From the NCBI GenBank assembly GCA_016218765.1, contig JACRCZ010000068.1, positions 1 through 64,000 on the forward strand: a stretch of 64,000 nt of DNA, written 5' to 3'. Made by a program: the position numbers and the translations under genes. The first letter of the stretch is position 1. Each line of letters begins with the position of its first letter. The notes beneath the pieces are model-generated. The model searched no databases and was not told the origin of the DNA. It saw nothing but the letters and a program-made list of their open reading frames with translations. This document shows positions 42,261 to 51,193 of the stretch, in pieces. Source of the stretch: Deltaproteobacteria bacterium (GTDB taxonomy: Bacteria; Myxococcota_A; Polyangia; DRWM01; JAAZOP01).

Positions 42261-44360
42261 CTACCCCGCGGTCTCCGTCTCCGTCGCCGGGGATGCCTCG
42301 GCGGCTTTGACCTCCGCCGTCGCCGTGTCCTCCGCCGGCGCGCTCGCGTCCACCGCGGCCTTGGCCGGATGCCGCAGGATCCGCCACGCCCAGAACGCGG
42401 TGACGATGTAGAGCGCGGCGACGGCGATCCCGAGGGCGCGATAGCCCACGGCGAGGGACGTGTATTCCAGGCTGCCGCCGATCATGGTTCCGACGAGGTT
42501 CCAGCCGAACGCGGCGTCGCTTTTCGGCGTGTCCTTGAAGAGGTACCCGAAGACCAGGTTGGCGAAGAAGATGGGGGAGAACAGGACGAGCGACGCGACG
42601 GTGTAGCGGACGGGGAAGCTGGCGATGCCCAGCAGGGTGTCGAGCGGCAGCGCGATGTGCACGGCCAGGGAGCCCAGGAGGAGGGCGAAGAGCCACAGCG
42701 GCGAGCGGATGCGCAGCCGGGAGACGAGGAGGTTGGCGAGCAGCACGGAGGTGAGGATGGCGGCGAAGACCAGCGAGTTGACGAGCCAGGTGGCGCCGAA
42801 GAGCAGGGAGAACTGGATGATGCTCTTGGTTTCCAGGAGGAGGAACGCGGCGCCCATGAGGAGGAACGGCCCGTTGGACCGCAGGTTGCGGCGCGTCGCG
42901 TGTCCGCTGGCGAAGACGGCGGCGACGCCGCCGAGGACGAAGAGGCCCATGACCCAGAGGTAGAAGGTCGGCAGCTTCGGCGACTGCATGTAGAGGAACG
43001 GCCAGTCGTCGGTCGCGGGGGCGTACGACGCGGCGCCCGGCAGCGGGTCCCCGTGCACGGTCGGGCCGATGGCCAGCGCGCAAAGCTTGCCGCCGTCCTC
43101 TTCGCTGTAGCAGCGCACGAGCGGCGCGTGTCCGAACACCCTGCCCAGCATCCCGGCCAGTTTCTCCACGAGCCAGGTCTTGCGGTAGTAGTTGTAGAGG
43201 ACGACGACGCCGTCGGGCGCGAGCAGCCGCGAGGCCTGCTGGAACGACTCGACGGTGAAGAGGAAGCTCTCGAGGCGGATGTTGGAGAGGTTCGAGAACG
43301 AGGCGAGCGAGTCGGGCAGGGCGAAGATGACGAGGTCGTAGGGTCCGGAGGCGCGCTGCATGAAGGCGCGACCATCGGTCACGTGGGCGGTCACGCGCGG
43401 GTCGGCGTACGGCCGGACCGGATGGAAGCGCCGGCCGGCGGCGAGGATTTGCGGGTCGATCTCGACGGCATCGACGTGTTCGACCCCGTAGTGCAGGGCG
43501 TACGAGACGTCGGTCCCGCCGCCCGAGCCGATGACGAGTGCGCGGCGGAACGGCGCGCCGTCGCCGCGCAGCTTGACGACCTCGCGGTACGGGTAGTCGT
43601 ACACCGGCTCCTTGTGGCCGACGGGGACCATGGTCTGGTGTCCGATGCCGTTGGCGCGGAGGAGGTACGACTGGTCGCCCTGGCGCAGGACGTCGATGCG
43701 CTGGTAGGGCGACCACCGGCTGTAGTCGGTGGGCGAGGTGACGTAGACGAGCATCACGAGGCCCAGGCCCATGAGGATCGCGTCGAACACGGTCCGGCGC
43801 GAGGAGAGCACGGCGACGGCGAGGGAGGCGACGATGAACCACTGGACGGGGCCGCCGCCCAGGTACGAGTGGGTCGTGAAGGCGACGATGCCGCAGAGGC
43901 TTCCTGCGATGTCGATGGAGTAGGCGGTGAGCGGCTTGTAGTGCGGGAAGCAGCGTCCCGTCTCCTGGGCGATGCTCGCGAACAGCAGCGTGGAGAGGGC
44001 GAAGATGACGACGAGGCAGAGGGCGAGCGGGATTCTCGCCTTGCTGCCGGCGAAGCCGAAGAAGAGCTGTCCGGAATCCTCGCGCAGCGCGGAGGCGTCG
44101 ATGCGTGTCACGATGACGAAGGCGATCAGGAGGAGCAGGACGAGCGGCAGGTGGTCGAAGAGCTTGATCGTCTTGCCGGCGAGGAGGAAGCCCAGGCCGA
44201 TCCCGAGGAACGCGGACATGAGGACGAAGTTCGAGAAGTAGCCGAGGTAGAGCACCTCGGCCGCGGTGAAGCGGATGAGCCCCAGCTCGAGGTACAGCGT
44301 GAGGAAAACGAGCAGGAAGAGGCGGACCCCGGGCGCGTTCTTCTTCAGGAACTCCAGCAT
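42261..44360 (-). CDS. Polytopic membrane protein with embedded spermidine-synthase-like domain
   Basis: 699 residues. About seven N-terminal helices (for example LFLLVFLTLYLELGLIRF and VLMSAFLGIGLGFLLAG) are followed by a soluble SAM-methyltransferase/spermidine-synthase-like domain (RRALVIGSGGGTDVSYALHYG, AVEIDPQILAAGRRFHP, GPYDLVIFALPDSLAS), then further helices and an acidic Ala/Glu tail. Proteins of this layout are widespread but uncharacterised. Polyamine synthesis is unproved because the catalytic Asp context differs. ATG at 44360 is preferred over a GTG four codons upstream. It is divergent from the YfhO-like gene and leads the minus-strand run through the GT22-like and kinase genes. 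Confidence 0.85.
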   Translation of the reverse strand: MLEFLKKNAPGVRLFLLVFLTLYLELGLIRFTAAEVLYLGYFSNFVLMSAFLGIGLGFLLAGKTIKLFDHLPLVLLLLIAFVIVTRIDASALREDSGQLFFGFAGSKARIPLALCLVVIFALSTLLFASIAQETGRCFPHYKPLTAYSIDIAGSLCGIVAFTTHSYLGGGPVQWFIVASLAVAVLSSRRTVFDAILMGLGLVMLVYVTSPTDYSRWSPYQRIDVLRQGDQSYLLRANGIGHQTMVPVGHKEPVYDYPYREVVKLRGDGAPFRRALVIGSGGGTDVSYALHYGVEHVDAVEIDPQILAAGRRFHPVRPYADPRVTAHVTDGRAFMQRASGPYDLVIFALPDSLASFSNLSNIRLESFLFTVESFQQASRLLAPDGVVVLYNYYRKTWLVEKLAGMLGRVFGHAPLVRCYSEEDGGKLCALAIGPTVHGDPLPGAASYAPATDDWPFLYMQSPKLPTFYLWVMGLFVLGGVAAVFASGHATRRNLRSNGPFLLMGAAFLLLETKSIIQFSLLFGATWLVNSLVFAAILTSVLLANLLVSRLRIRSPLWLFALLLGSLAVHIALPLDTLLGIASFPVRYTVASLVLFSPIFFANLVFGYLFKDTPKSDAAFGWNLVGTMIGGSLEYTSLAVGYRALGIAVAALYIVTAFWAWRILRHPAKAAVDASAPAEDTATAEVKAAEASPATETETAG

Positions 44361-44497
44361 CGTCTCCACCCCGCGCCGCCCCGCCCCGACGCGGCGGCGC
44401 GCAGGTTACCTCCCCCCGCGCCCCCCGTCCAGCGGACCTTGCCGCCGCCGGCTGCGTGGTCTAGATTCCCTGCCTGCCGGAGGCGCCCGTTCCGCAA

Positions 44498-46816
44498 GTG
44501 CCGATCGCCATCGCCAAGAGACTCTGGGACTTCCTCTGGCGGAACCGCTGGCTCGTCCTCAGTCTGCTCGCCGTCGTCGCCTTCTTCACGCCGCTGTTGA
44601 TGCGCTGGTCGATGTGCGGCCAAACGGACTGGGGTTATTTCCATTTCCTGGACGAGGTTGCGCGCCGGACGGTGCTGGATTTCGGCGAGGCGCCCGAGTG
44701 GAACCCGTACTATTGCGGCGGGAACGTGCTGGCGGCCAACACCCAGGCGCACGTCTGGTCGCCGTGGTTCGTTTTCCCGCTGATCTTCGGCCCCGCGGCC
44801 GGGATCAAGATCTCGGTCCTGCTGCACGGTCTCATCGGCGCGGCGGGGATGTGGATGCTGCTTGGCGCGACGGGGATCCGCGGTCCCGGGCGGTTCCTGG
44901 GCACGGTTCTCTTCGCGTGCGCGGGTTTTTTCGGCCACCAGATCGCGGCCGGCCACGTCTGGGCCCTGCCGTTCTACTACCTGCCCTTCGTGGTGCTCTT
45001 CCTGCTGCGCGGCTGCCACGAGCTGCGCTGGTCGGCGCTCGCGGGCGCGTTCTGGGGACTGATGGCCATGGAGGGCGGCGTCTATCCCGCCCCCTACACG
45101 GGCGTGCTCGTCGGCGCCGTTCTTCTCGCGATGGTCCTGGGCTGGACGCCGCTGGAAGGGCGCCCGCGCGCGCGTTGGTGGAGGGTGTTCGCGGCCGGCG
45201 GGATCTGCCTCGTCGCGTTCTTCCTCTTCGCGGCCGCGAAGCTGCTCCCCGACCTGTACCACATGGTGGCGGTGCCGCGGGAAGCCCCTGAATACCCGCG
45301 CATGGCGCTGGGCACCCTCCTTGATTCGTTCACGTGGCGCAACGTCACCGGCACGTGGGACAAGCCCTCGCACCACGACTGGGGGTTCTGGGGCGAGTAC
45401 TCCACGTACGTCGGCTGGGCCGGTCTGGCGCTGTGTGCCGGCGCGGTCGTGTTGCGTTTCCGGCACGTGCGCGTGCTGCTCGTCATGCTGGCGCTCAGCC
45501 TCAGTCTGACGATGGGCGCGCTCGGCCCCGGCACGCCGTGGGACCTTCTCCACCGCCTTCCCGTCTTCGAGAACCTGCGCGTGCCGTCGCGTTTCCTCGC
45601 CTTCGCCGCGCTGATCCTCGCCTGGTTCGCCGCGATCGCGGTGTCCGAGGGAGAGAAGTGGCTTCGCGCGCACGTGGGCCGGGGCGATCCACCCGGCGCG
45701 CGCCCCGGGGGCCGCACCCGGCTCGGCGCGCTCCTGGGCGGCAGCCGTGCGAGGTGGGTGGCCGTCGCCATTCCCGCGGTCGTCGCGGTGGGCCTTGCCG
45801 CCGACACGACCAGCTTCAACGCGCATGCGTTCTACATGGCCTTCTCCGACCGTCCGCTGGACCCCGACCGGCCGCCGGCGCCGATGGAGCAGATTCGCGG
45901 CAGCTTCCGCCGCATGGGCGACCACGTGGCGGCCAACCACGGCACGATGCGTTGCCAGGAGATCAACTCCGTCCCGCGTTCGAGGCGGGTCGGCGAGCAG
46001 GGCCGGGAGTACGGGATCCTGGAGCCCGCGAGCGGCACGGTGCATCTCATCGACTGGTCGCCCAACGAGATCAACCTCGACGTCGAGCTGTCCGAGCCCG
46101 CGACGGTGTGGGTCAACCAGAACTACTACCGCGGCTGGTCCTCCGACATGGGCAAGGTCGAGCCGCTCGACAACCAGCTCACGGTGAGGCTCCCGGCGGG
46201 CCGCCACCGCGTGCGCCTGTTCTACCGCGCGCCGGGGCTTCGGGCCGGTTTGCTCCTTACGGGTCTCGGCGTCGTCCTGCTCGCCGGGTGGTTCATCGGT
46301 GATCGGCGGTGGAGGAAGGAGAAGTTTTCGGTCGTCGGTTCTCCGTCTTCCGATCCGGATCCCGGACCCGGCTTCCTCCCGACCGCCGACCGCCGGACGC
46401 CGACCGCCGGTCTCCGTCGCCTCCTGCGGTACCTGCCCAACGCCGGTTTCGCTCTTGCGGCGCTTGCCGTCTTCGTCGTCCCGATCCTCGTCGCGGAGCC
46501 CGGGGATCCCGTGTGGCAGCCGCAGGTGCGCGAGTACGTCCGTCCGCGGCTGCAGCCGGGCGACGTGGTTCTCTTCACCCCGATCTGGCCGAGCGCCGCG
46601 CTCGGCGAGCTGCGCGACGCGTATCGTCTCGCGCACAACGCCGTGGTGGAGCTGGGCGGCGATGGCTGGGAGCGCCTGTGGCTGGTCTACTGCCGGCGTG
46701 ACGGCGACAAGAACCGGCTGAAGAACCTCCGCGAGCGTTTCGTCGAGCTGGACCGCCGCGATGTCGGGCACTACACGGTGTATCTCTTCGGGCCGAAGCC
46801 GGAAGCCCCGCCGTAA
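44498..46816 (+). CDS. YfhO-like polytopic membrane protein
   Basis: 772 residues. About twelve helices with the YfhO/GT-C-like external loop DWGYFHFLDEVARR..EWNPYYCGGN..WSPWF, an ending beta region (about 490-570) and two more helices. YfhO proteins are membrane glycosyltransferase-like proteins implicated in lipoteichoic acid or surface glycan modification. The cytoplasmic loop at about 606-640 (KEKFSVVGSPSSDPDPGPG and on) is low complexity and looks repeat-derived. A GTG start with GGAGG about 14 bases upstream is assumed. With the divergent GT22-like cluster it suggests synthesis of a mannosylated or otherwise decorated envelope polymer. Confidence 0.78.
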   Translation: MPIAIAKRLWDFLWRNRWLVLSLLAVVAFFTPLLMRWSMCGQTDWGYFHFLDEVARRTVLDFGEAPEWNPYYCGGNVLAANTQAHVWSPWFVFPLIFGPAAGIKISVLLHGLIGAAGMWMLLGATGIRGPGRFLGTVLFACAGFFGHQIAAGHVWALPFYYLPFVVLFLLRGCHELRWSALAGAFWGLMAMEGGVYPAPYTGVLVGAVLLAMVLGWTPLEGRPRARWWRVFAAGGICLVAFFLFAAAKLLPDLYHMVAVPREAPEYPRMALGTLLDSFTWRNVTGTWDKPSHHDWGFWGEYSTYVGWAGLALCAGAVVLRFRHVRVLLVMLALSLSLTMGALGPGTPWDLLHRLPVFENLRVPSRFLAFAALILAWFAAIAVSEGEKWLRAHVGRGDPPGARPGGRTRLGALLGGSRARWVAVAIPAVVAVGLAADTTSFNAHAFYMAFSDRPLDPDRPPAPMEQIRGSFRRMGDHVAANHGTMRCQEINSVPRSRRVGEQGREYGILEPASGTVHLIDWSPNEINLDVELSEPATVWVNQNYYRGWSSDMGKVEPLDNQLTVRLPAGRHRVRLFYRAPGLRAGLLLTGLGVVLLAGWFIGDRRWRKEKFSVVGSPSSDPDPGPGFLPTADRRTPTAGLRRLLRYLPNAGFALAALAVFVVPILVAEPGDPVWQPQVREYVRPRLQPGDVVLFTPIWPSAALGELRDAYRLAHNAVVELGGDGWERLWLVYCRRDGDKNRLKNLRERFVELDRRDVGHYTVYLFGPKPEAPP
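46318..46412. repeat. Low-complexity insert (TTTTCGGTCGTCGG / GACCGCCGACCGCC) in YfhO-like gene
   Basis: A TTTTCGGTC/TTCCGATCC run and a GACCGCCGACCGCCGG run sit in frame inside a cytoplasmic loop. They resemble the inserts at 6045-6125 and 29735-29775. Confidence 0.55.
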
Positions 46817-46828
46817 GAGCCCGCCCGA

Positions 46829-47968
46829 TCAGTCGGTCCACAGAGGGACCTTGGTCCCGTCGGTCAGGATCAGCATCAGCTCGGTCGACGCTTCGGCGAG
46901 CGACAGTCCTGCGCCGGCGCCGTCGGCGTAGCTGGCGGTGTCGACCAGGATCTCCATGTTCGTCAGGTCCGCGATGCAGGCCGTCACCTGGGCGGCGCCG
47001 ACCTCGTCCCGGCACGGGTTCTCGTCCGGGAAGAGCACGTACACGTCGGCGGTCACGTGGTCCGCCGCGCCGTCGTACGTCCAGTGGTCGGTCGAGGGCG
47101 ACACGGGGGTGTAGACGCAGTACACGAGCGCCGACGCTTCGGGGTTGATCCACGCGTGGGACGCGCCGCCGTACTCCCAGGCCAGCGACGGGATCACGGG
47201 CCTCTGGTCGGCGCCGCACAACGCCAGCAGTCGTGCCGCCTCGGGATCCGCCGCCACCTCCGCCGGCGTGAGCCTGTTGATGTCCCCCTCGCTGCCGGGA
47301 TGCGCCGCGTCGTACTCCGCGACCCACCCCGCCACCTCGTCGTACGTCGGCGTTCCCGAGGTGCACCCCGAGCACGCGCACGACTCTTCGCACCGGTCCA
47401 TGCCCGGCGTCGACGTCCCGGCACAGCTCGCCGTGCACGAGCCGCTCCCGCAGAACATCATCATCCCCATGCACGACTCGCCGTCGGACCCGCACTCCAC
47501 CGCGCAGGACGCGTCGCCGCAGTGGAGCGCCAGGTCGCCGCAGCCGTCGCGTCCGTCGCAGGTCAGCGAGCAGGCGTGGTCCGGCGGGCAGTTGACGACG
47601 CCGGTGTCGCACGCATCCACGCCGGTGCACGTCACCGCGCACGCGTACTCCGGCGGGCAGTCGATGACCTGGCCGTCGCACGCCGCGTCGCTTCCGCAGT
47701 CGATGTTGCAGACGTTGCCCGCGCCGCAGCCGCCGGAGCAGGCGGCGGGACAGGACGCCGCGCCCGGCGGCTCCGGATCCGCGGGACAGCCGCCGTCCCC
47801 GGGGACGTCGGCATCCGCGCCGGATTCCGTATCGCCCGACACGTCCGCGGCTTCGCCCCCGTCGTCCTGCGTCGTGTCGCCGCCGCCGTCCCCGCAAGCC
47901 CAGGCGGTGGCGGCCCACACCGCCCACGCCGCGAGCCCGACCCGCCTCATCGTCCGCGTTGCGCTCAT
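46829..47968 (-). CDS. Cys-rich lipoprotein
   Basis: 379 residues. A lipoprotein signal (AAWAVWAATAWAC, Cys about 25), a Gly/Asp linker (GDGGGDTTQDDGGEAADVSGD), a Cys-rich region (about 60-175) with repeats of the form C-P-P-x-x-A-C-x-x-x-C-x-G-x-x-x-C, and a C-terminal domain (about 185-379) of unknown family that starts YDEVAGWVAEYDAAHPG. AAGGAG precedes the ATG. Typical Myxococcota surface lipoprotein; function unknown. Confidence 0.8.
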   Translation of the reverse strand: MSATRTMRRVGLAAWAVWAATAWACGDGGGDTTQDDGGEAADVSGDTESGADADVPGDGGCPADPEPPGAASCPAACSGGCGAGNVCNIDCGSDAACDGQVIDCPPEYACAVTCTGVDACDTGVVNCPPDHACSLTCDGRDGCGDLALHCGDASCAVECGSDGESCMGMMMFCGSGSCTASCAGTSTPGMDRCEESCACSGCTSGTPTYDEVAGWVAEYDAAHPGSEGDINRLTPAEVAADPEAARLLALCGADQRPVIPSLAWEYGGASHAWINPEASALVYCVYTPVSPSTDHWTYDGAADHVTADVYVLFPDENPCRDEVGAAQVTACIADLTNMEILVDTASYADGAGAGLSLAEASTELMLILTDGTKVPLWTD

Positions 47969-48009
47969 GAGCACTCCTTCGCGGGCGTCTGCGACGCCCG
48001 GCCGTCCCG

Positions 48010-48714
48010 TCAGGGAGCGATGCGGGACACCAGCTCGAGGCGCCCGCCGGTGTTCAGGTTGATTTCCAGCGCGACGCCGATCCCGGGGCAGTAGTACTTG
48101 TCCTCGTTGAGGGCGGGCTCCAGGCGCGTGGAGTCGTGCGTCCGCAGGCAGTGCAGGTAGCTGCCCGCCGGCACGGTCACCGGCTCGTCGGTCGCGATGA
48201 CCTCGGCCTCGTCCTCCGCCTCGCACGGCAGGTATTCCTGCCGGTAGGAATCGCCGACCGCCGGCGAGGCTTTCATGATGATCCCCGCCTTCGCGCCGTC
48301 GACTCCTGCCTGCCACGAGCCTTCCGTCGAGACCACGACGCCGTCCTCGTACTCCTTGGTGTCCTCGCCCATGTACCAGACGTTGCCGTCGCGGTCCTGG
48401 GCGTACCAGTCGAACGTGTCCTCGGTGACCTCTCCGGCGACGGTGACGGTGTCCCGCACGACGATGCAGGTGACGCCCTGCACCAGTTTCGTCTCGTTGG
48501 TGACCGCGACCACGATCGTCTCGTCGCCCGCCTCGTAGGTGTACGTCGTTCCGGGCACGAGGGGGTAGAGCGGGTTGTCCACGACGGCCACGAAGTTCGC
48601 CGGATCGATGACCGGCTGGTAGGTCGTGTCGATGACGGGACAGGTCGCCTCGTCCCCGCCGCCGCAGGATCCCGTGCCCATCACGAGCGCCAGCACCAAC
48701 GCCTTCTTGACCAT
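48010..48714 (-). CDS. Hypothetical lipoprotein
   Basis: 234 residues with a short lipoprotein signal (LALVMGTGSC, Cys17). The mature part reads FVAVVDNPLYPLVPGTTYTYEA, VVVAVTNETKLVQGVTCIVVRDTVTVAGEVTEDTFDWYAQD and SYLHCLRTHDSTRLEP. It resembles secreted beta-rich proteins found widely in actinobacteria and proteobacteria that have no assigned function. Three Cys remain after the lipid-bearing one. Probably periplasmic; 41 bases upstream of the Cys-rich lipoprotein gene on the same strand. Confidence 0.75.
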   Translation of the reverse strand: MVKKALVLALVMGTGSCGGGDEATCPVIDTTYQPVIDPANFVAVVDNPLYPLVPGTTYTYEAGDETIVVAVTNETKLVQGVTCIVVRDTVTVAGEVTEDTFDWYAQDRDGNVWYMGEDTKEYEDGVVVSTEGSWQAGVDGAKAGIIMKASPAVGDSYRQEYLPCEAEDEAEVIATDEPVTVPAGSYLHCLRTHDSTRLEPALNEDKYYCPGIGVALEINLNTGGRLELVSRIAP

Positions 48715-48831
48715 GTGCGAATCCCTCCGCTTGCAGCCTCGTTGCCCGCCGGCGCCTTCCTTCGCTGCCCGGCGCCCGGAAGGTGGATTGTAGGACGAAT
48801 CTCCCGGCGAGCAACCGTCGGTCAAGGAAGA

Positions 48832-49185
48832 CTAGCGTCCGAACGGGTTCTCCTCCCGCGGAGCGGGAGGAGGAGGGGGTGGAGGGGGTGGGGGTGGCGG
48901 CGGCGGGGGTGGCGGGAAGCTCCCGTCCGGCGGGGGCGACGGCCGCTTGAAGCAGTAGGTGCCCTCGTGCGTGATCGCCACCAGCTCCCAGCCCTGTTCG
49001 CCGGCCTCGTTGAGCAGGTCCGACGAGCCACCGAAGCTGGGACTGACGCACATGTGCTCCCAGTTCGGATACGGCGCCCCCTCCGGCCGCTCCGGGATGC
49101 TGTTCGTAGCGGCGCCCGCCCCCCGCACCGAGGCGCACCCCGTTGCCGCCAGCCCCAGGATCAACGCCAGCCTCGCCGCGCGCAT
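48832..49185 (-). CDS. DUF4177-like small lipoprotein with polyproline tail
   Basis: 117 residues. Lipobox LALILGLAATGC (Cys17), then a compact domain WEHMCVSPSFGGSSDLLNEAGEQGWELVAITHEGTYCFKRP. The LNExGxxGWELVA core is the DUF4177 signature. It ends in a run of about 17 consecutive prolines and APREENPFGR. ATG at 49185 follows GGAGG by six bases. The proline run may make translation depend on elongation factor P. Function unknown. Confidence 0.75.
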   Translation of the reverse strand: MRAARLALILGLAATGCASVRGAGAATNSIPERPEGAPYPNWEHMCVSPSFGGSSDLLNEAGEQGWELVAITHEGTYCFKRPSPPPDGSFPPPPPPPPPPPPPPPPPAPREENPFGR

Positions 49186-49208
49186 CTCATTCCTCCATCT
49201 CCCCCGCC

Positions 49209-49691
49209 CTAGCGTTGCTGCCCCAGCTCCCGCCGCAACCGCCCGGTGGCGCCGTCGCACTCCTCGCGCGCCTGCTCGACGTGTTCGATGGCGGTTTCGG
49301 CCTCGCCGCACATCTTCTGCGCCTCGGCGATGCGGACGAGCATCGCGACGTCGTCGAGCTGGACTTCGTGGACGCCGGCTTCGATGGCGTCGGTGAGGTC
49401 GCTGCAGCGCTTGTTGGCGGACTGCAGGCGGATGATCGCCTCGTACTGGGCGACGCACGCGGCGCGGGCCGCCGCGACGCGCGGGTCGCGGAGCCGGAGG
49501 CTGCGCAACGGTCCGAGGTCGGCGTCGGTCAGCACGGGGTGTGCGACGCGGTCGGAGGTGTCGGAGAGGACGCGTTCCAGGCGGCGCAGCTCGTCGGCGG
49601 CGTCGCCGCCGGTCTCGCTCGACGATTTGCAGGAGCCGGCGACCAGGGACGTCGCCACAGCGAGCGCCGCGGCGAGGGGCTGGGGGCGCAC
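49209..49691 (-). CDS. Hypothetical small lipoprotein, helical
   Basis: 160 residues. A signal with probable lipobox (ATSLVAGSC, Cys21) is followed by an all-helical, charge-rich sequence with heptad-like spacing (ADELRRLERVLSDTSDRV, LVRIAEAQKMCGEAETAIEHVEQAREECDGA). A GTG start is used. It begins one base after the stop codon of the response regulator gene, so the two are probably co-transcribed. No family is recognised. Confidence 0.7.
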   Translation of the reverse strand: MRPQPLAAALAVATSLVAGSCKSSSETGGDAADELRRLERVLSDTSDRVAHPVLTDADLGPLRSLRLRDPRVAAARAACVAQYEAIIRLQSANKRCSDLTDAIEAGVHEVQLDDVAMLVRIAEAQKMCGEAETAIEHVEQAREECDGATGRLRRELGQQR

Positions 49692-49692
49692 G

Positions 49693-50271
49693 CTACCCCA
49701 GCTTCTTGGCCAGCGCCTGTGCCGCTTCGGCGGTTTCCAGGACCATCGACCGCAGCTGATCCGACTGGCCGCGGCCCAGCGCTTCGCGCAGCTCGCCCAG
49801 CCGTCGGACCAGGTCTCCGAGGCCCGAGCGAGCCTCGGCCAGCTTCGCGGCGTCGCCTCCCGCGCCGCCGTCGCGTCCGTAGACCTGCTGGAGGAGGCGG
49901 CGTCGTTCGAGGGCCCGGTTGACCTTCTGGGTGACGAGGTCCAGGTCGAGGACGGGTTTGATGAGGTAGTCGAAGGCCCCGCCGCGCAGGGCTTCGATGG
50001 CCGACTCCAGCGACGGGTAGCCGGTGAGGATGATGAACTCGGTTTCCGGGTGTTTCTTCTTCTGGTCGCGGAGGAGATCGATGCCCGAGCCGTCGGGGAG
50101 GTTCTTGTCGATCACGGCGAGATCGAACGCGGTGGTCTCGAACGCCTTCTCCGCCTCGGCCGCCGACCCGGCACCGTAGGCCGCATGGCCGTCCCCTTCG
50201 AGCACCGTGAGGATGAGCGATCGGATCGCCTCCTCGTCGTCCACGAACAGGATCTTGGCCTTTTCCGACAT
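49693..50271 (-). CDS. Stand-alone response regulator with helical C-terminal extension
   Basis: 192 residues. CheY-like receiver domain 1-125: acidic pair Asp11/Asp12 in ILFVDDEEAI, phospho-acceptor Asp55 in LAVIDKNLPDGSG, Thr in IILTGYPS, Lys in FDYLIKPVLD. Residues 126-192 are a coiled-coil-like helical tail without a DNA-binding or enzymatic domain. No histidine kinase lies beside it. It is tightly linked to the small helical lipoprotein downstream. Confidence 0.92.
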   Translation of the reverse strand: MSEKAKILFVDDEEAIRSLILTVLEGDGHAAYGAGSAAEAEKAFETTAFDLAVIDKNLPDGSGIDLLRDQKKKHPETEFIILTGYPSLESAIEALRGGAFDYLIKPVLDLDLVTQKVNRALERRRLLQQVYGRDGGAGGDAAKLAEARSGLGDLVRRLGELREALGRGQSDQLRSMVLETAEAAQALAKKLG

Positions 50272-50344
50272 CGTTCCCTTCCCCGCGCCCCCGGGGCGCT
50301 GCGTTCAAGGTAGCAGGACGCTTCCTCGACGGTCAAGGACCGCC

Positions 50345-51193
50345 CTAGTCCCTGTGCCGTCTCGCCTGCTGTTCCTGCCAGTCGTGGTAGCCCGAGAGGC
50401 GGCGGGGATCGTCGTGATCCTCGTCGTACTCCTCGTCGACCTGTCGCGCCAGGTCGCGGTCGACCTCGTAGTAGCAGCTCGGCTGTCCCGGGCCCGAGAC
50501 GTCGCGCCAGAAGAACGACGCGTTGCGGACGTCGACGTGCACGAAGCCTGCGACGGGGTAGGAGCCGACGCCGACCTTGCCGTATTCGCGGACGTAGTCG
50601 ACGACGCGCTGGTTGGCGACGCCGGGGACGATGATGTCCGCGGCGCGTCCCTGCCAGTGGGGGCTTGTGGACGATTCGCCGCGGTCGTCGCGCCAGCCGG
50701 AGATGATCACGATCTCCTTGACGTCGAACTTGATGGCGACGAAGTACAGGATGGTGATCAGCCGGTCGCGGATGGCGTGGCCGTCGCCCGAGCCCCCGTC
50801 GTTCCAGATCGAGCGGATCTCGCTCGCCGCGTCGTCCGTGACCTCGCCGTCGTCGTCGAACAGGACGAGCTTCTCGCTGCGGTTGGTGTGGATGTTGCGG
50901 AAGGTGACCTCGCGGAAGCCGCGGACCCAGCGGTGCCGTTTGAGCGCCCGCGGCTCGCGCCAGTCGCGGAGGCGGGCGCGGTAGTCCGCGTCCGCGGTGC
51001 CTTCCTCGCAGTCCTCGGGGCCATCGACATGGCCGGTGCGGCTTTCGCCTTCCTGTCCGTCGCCGTCGTCCTCGTCGTCGTCGCCGAGCGCGGGTGGGGG
51101 GAAGGCGAACAGGGTGGCGACGAGGACCGCCGAGAAGATCAGCGCCGCCTGGCGCCGCCGGTCGCTCCCCCCGCTCGTGCCGGCGGGGTTCAC
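50345..51193 (-). CDS. DUF882/M15-like peptidoglycan peptidase, exported
   Basis: 282 residues. A signal peptide (AALIFSAVLVATLFAFPPPALG), an acidic linker (DDDEDDGDGQEGES) and a DUF882 (peptidase M15_2, YcbK-like) domain. Zinc-site features are IIISGWRDD, SPHWQGRAADI (His179, Asp186) and GVGSYPVAGFVHVDVR (His219). Family members resemble D-Ala-D-Ala carboxypeptidases. The C-terminus is Asp/Glu/Arg-rich. The GTG start overlaps the exbD stop (GTGA), so it is translated with a proton-motive-force-driven ExbBD pair. That is an unusual and informative linkage to envelope remodelling. Confidence 0.88.
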   Translation of the reverse strand: MNPAGTSGGSDRRRQAALIFSAVLVATLFAFPPPALGDDDEDDGDGQEGESRTGHVDGPEDCEEGTADADYRARLRDWREPRALKRHRWVRGFREVTFRNIHTNRSEKLVLFDDDGEVTDDAASEIRSIWNDGGSGDGHAIRDRLITILYFVAIKFDVKEIVIISGWRDDRGESSTSPHWQGRAADIIVPGVANQRVVDYVREYGKVGVGSYPVAGFVHVDVRNASFFWRDVSGPGQPSCYYEVDRDLARQVDEEYDEDHDDPRRLSGYHDWQEQQARRHRD

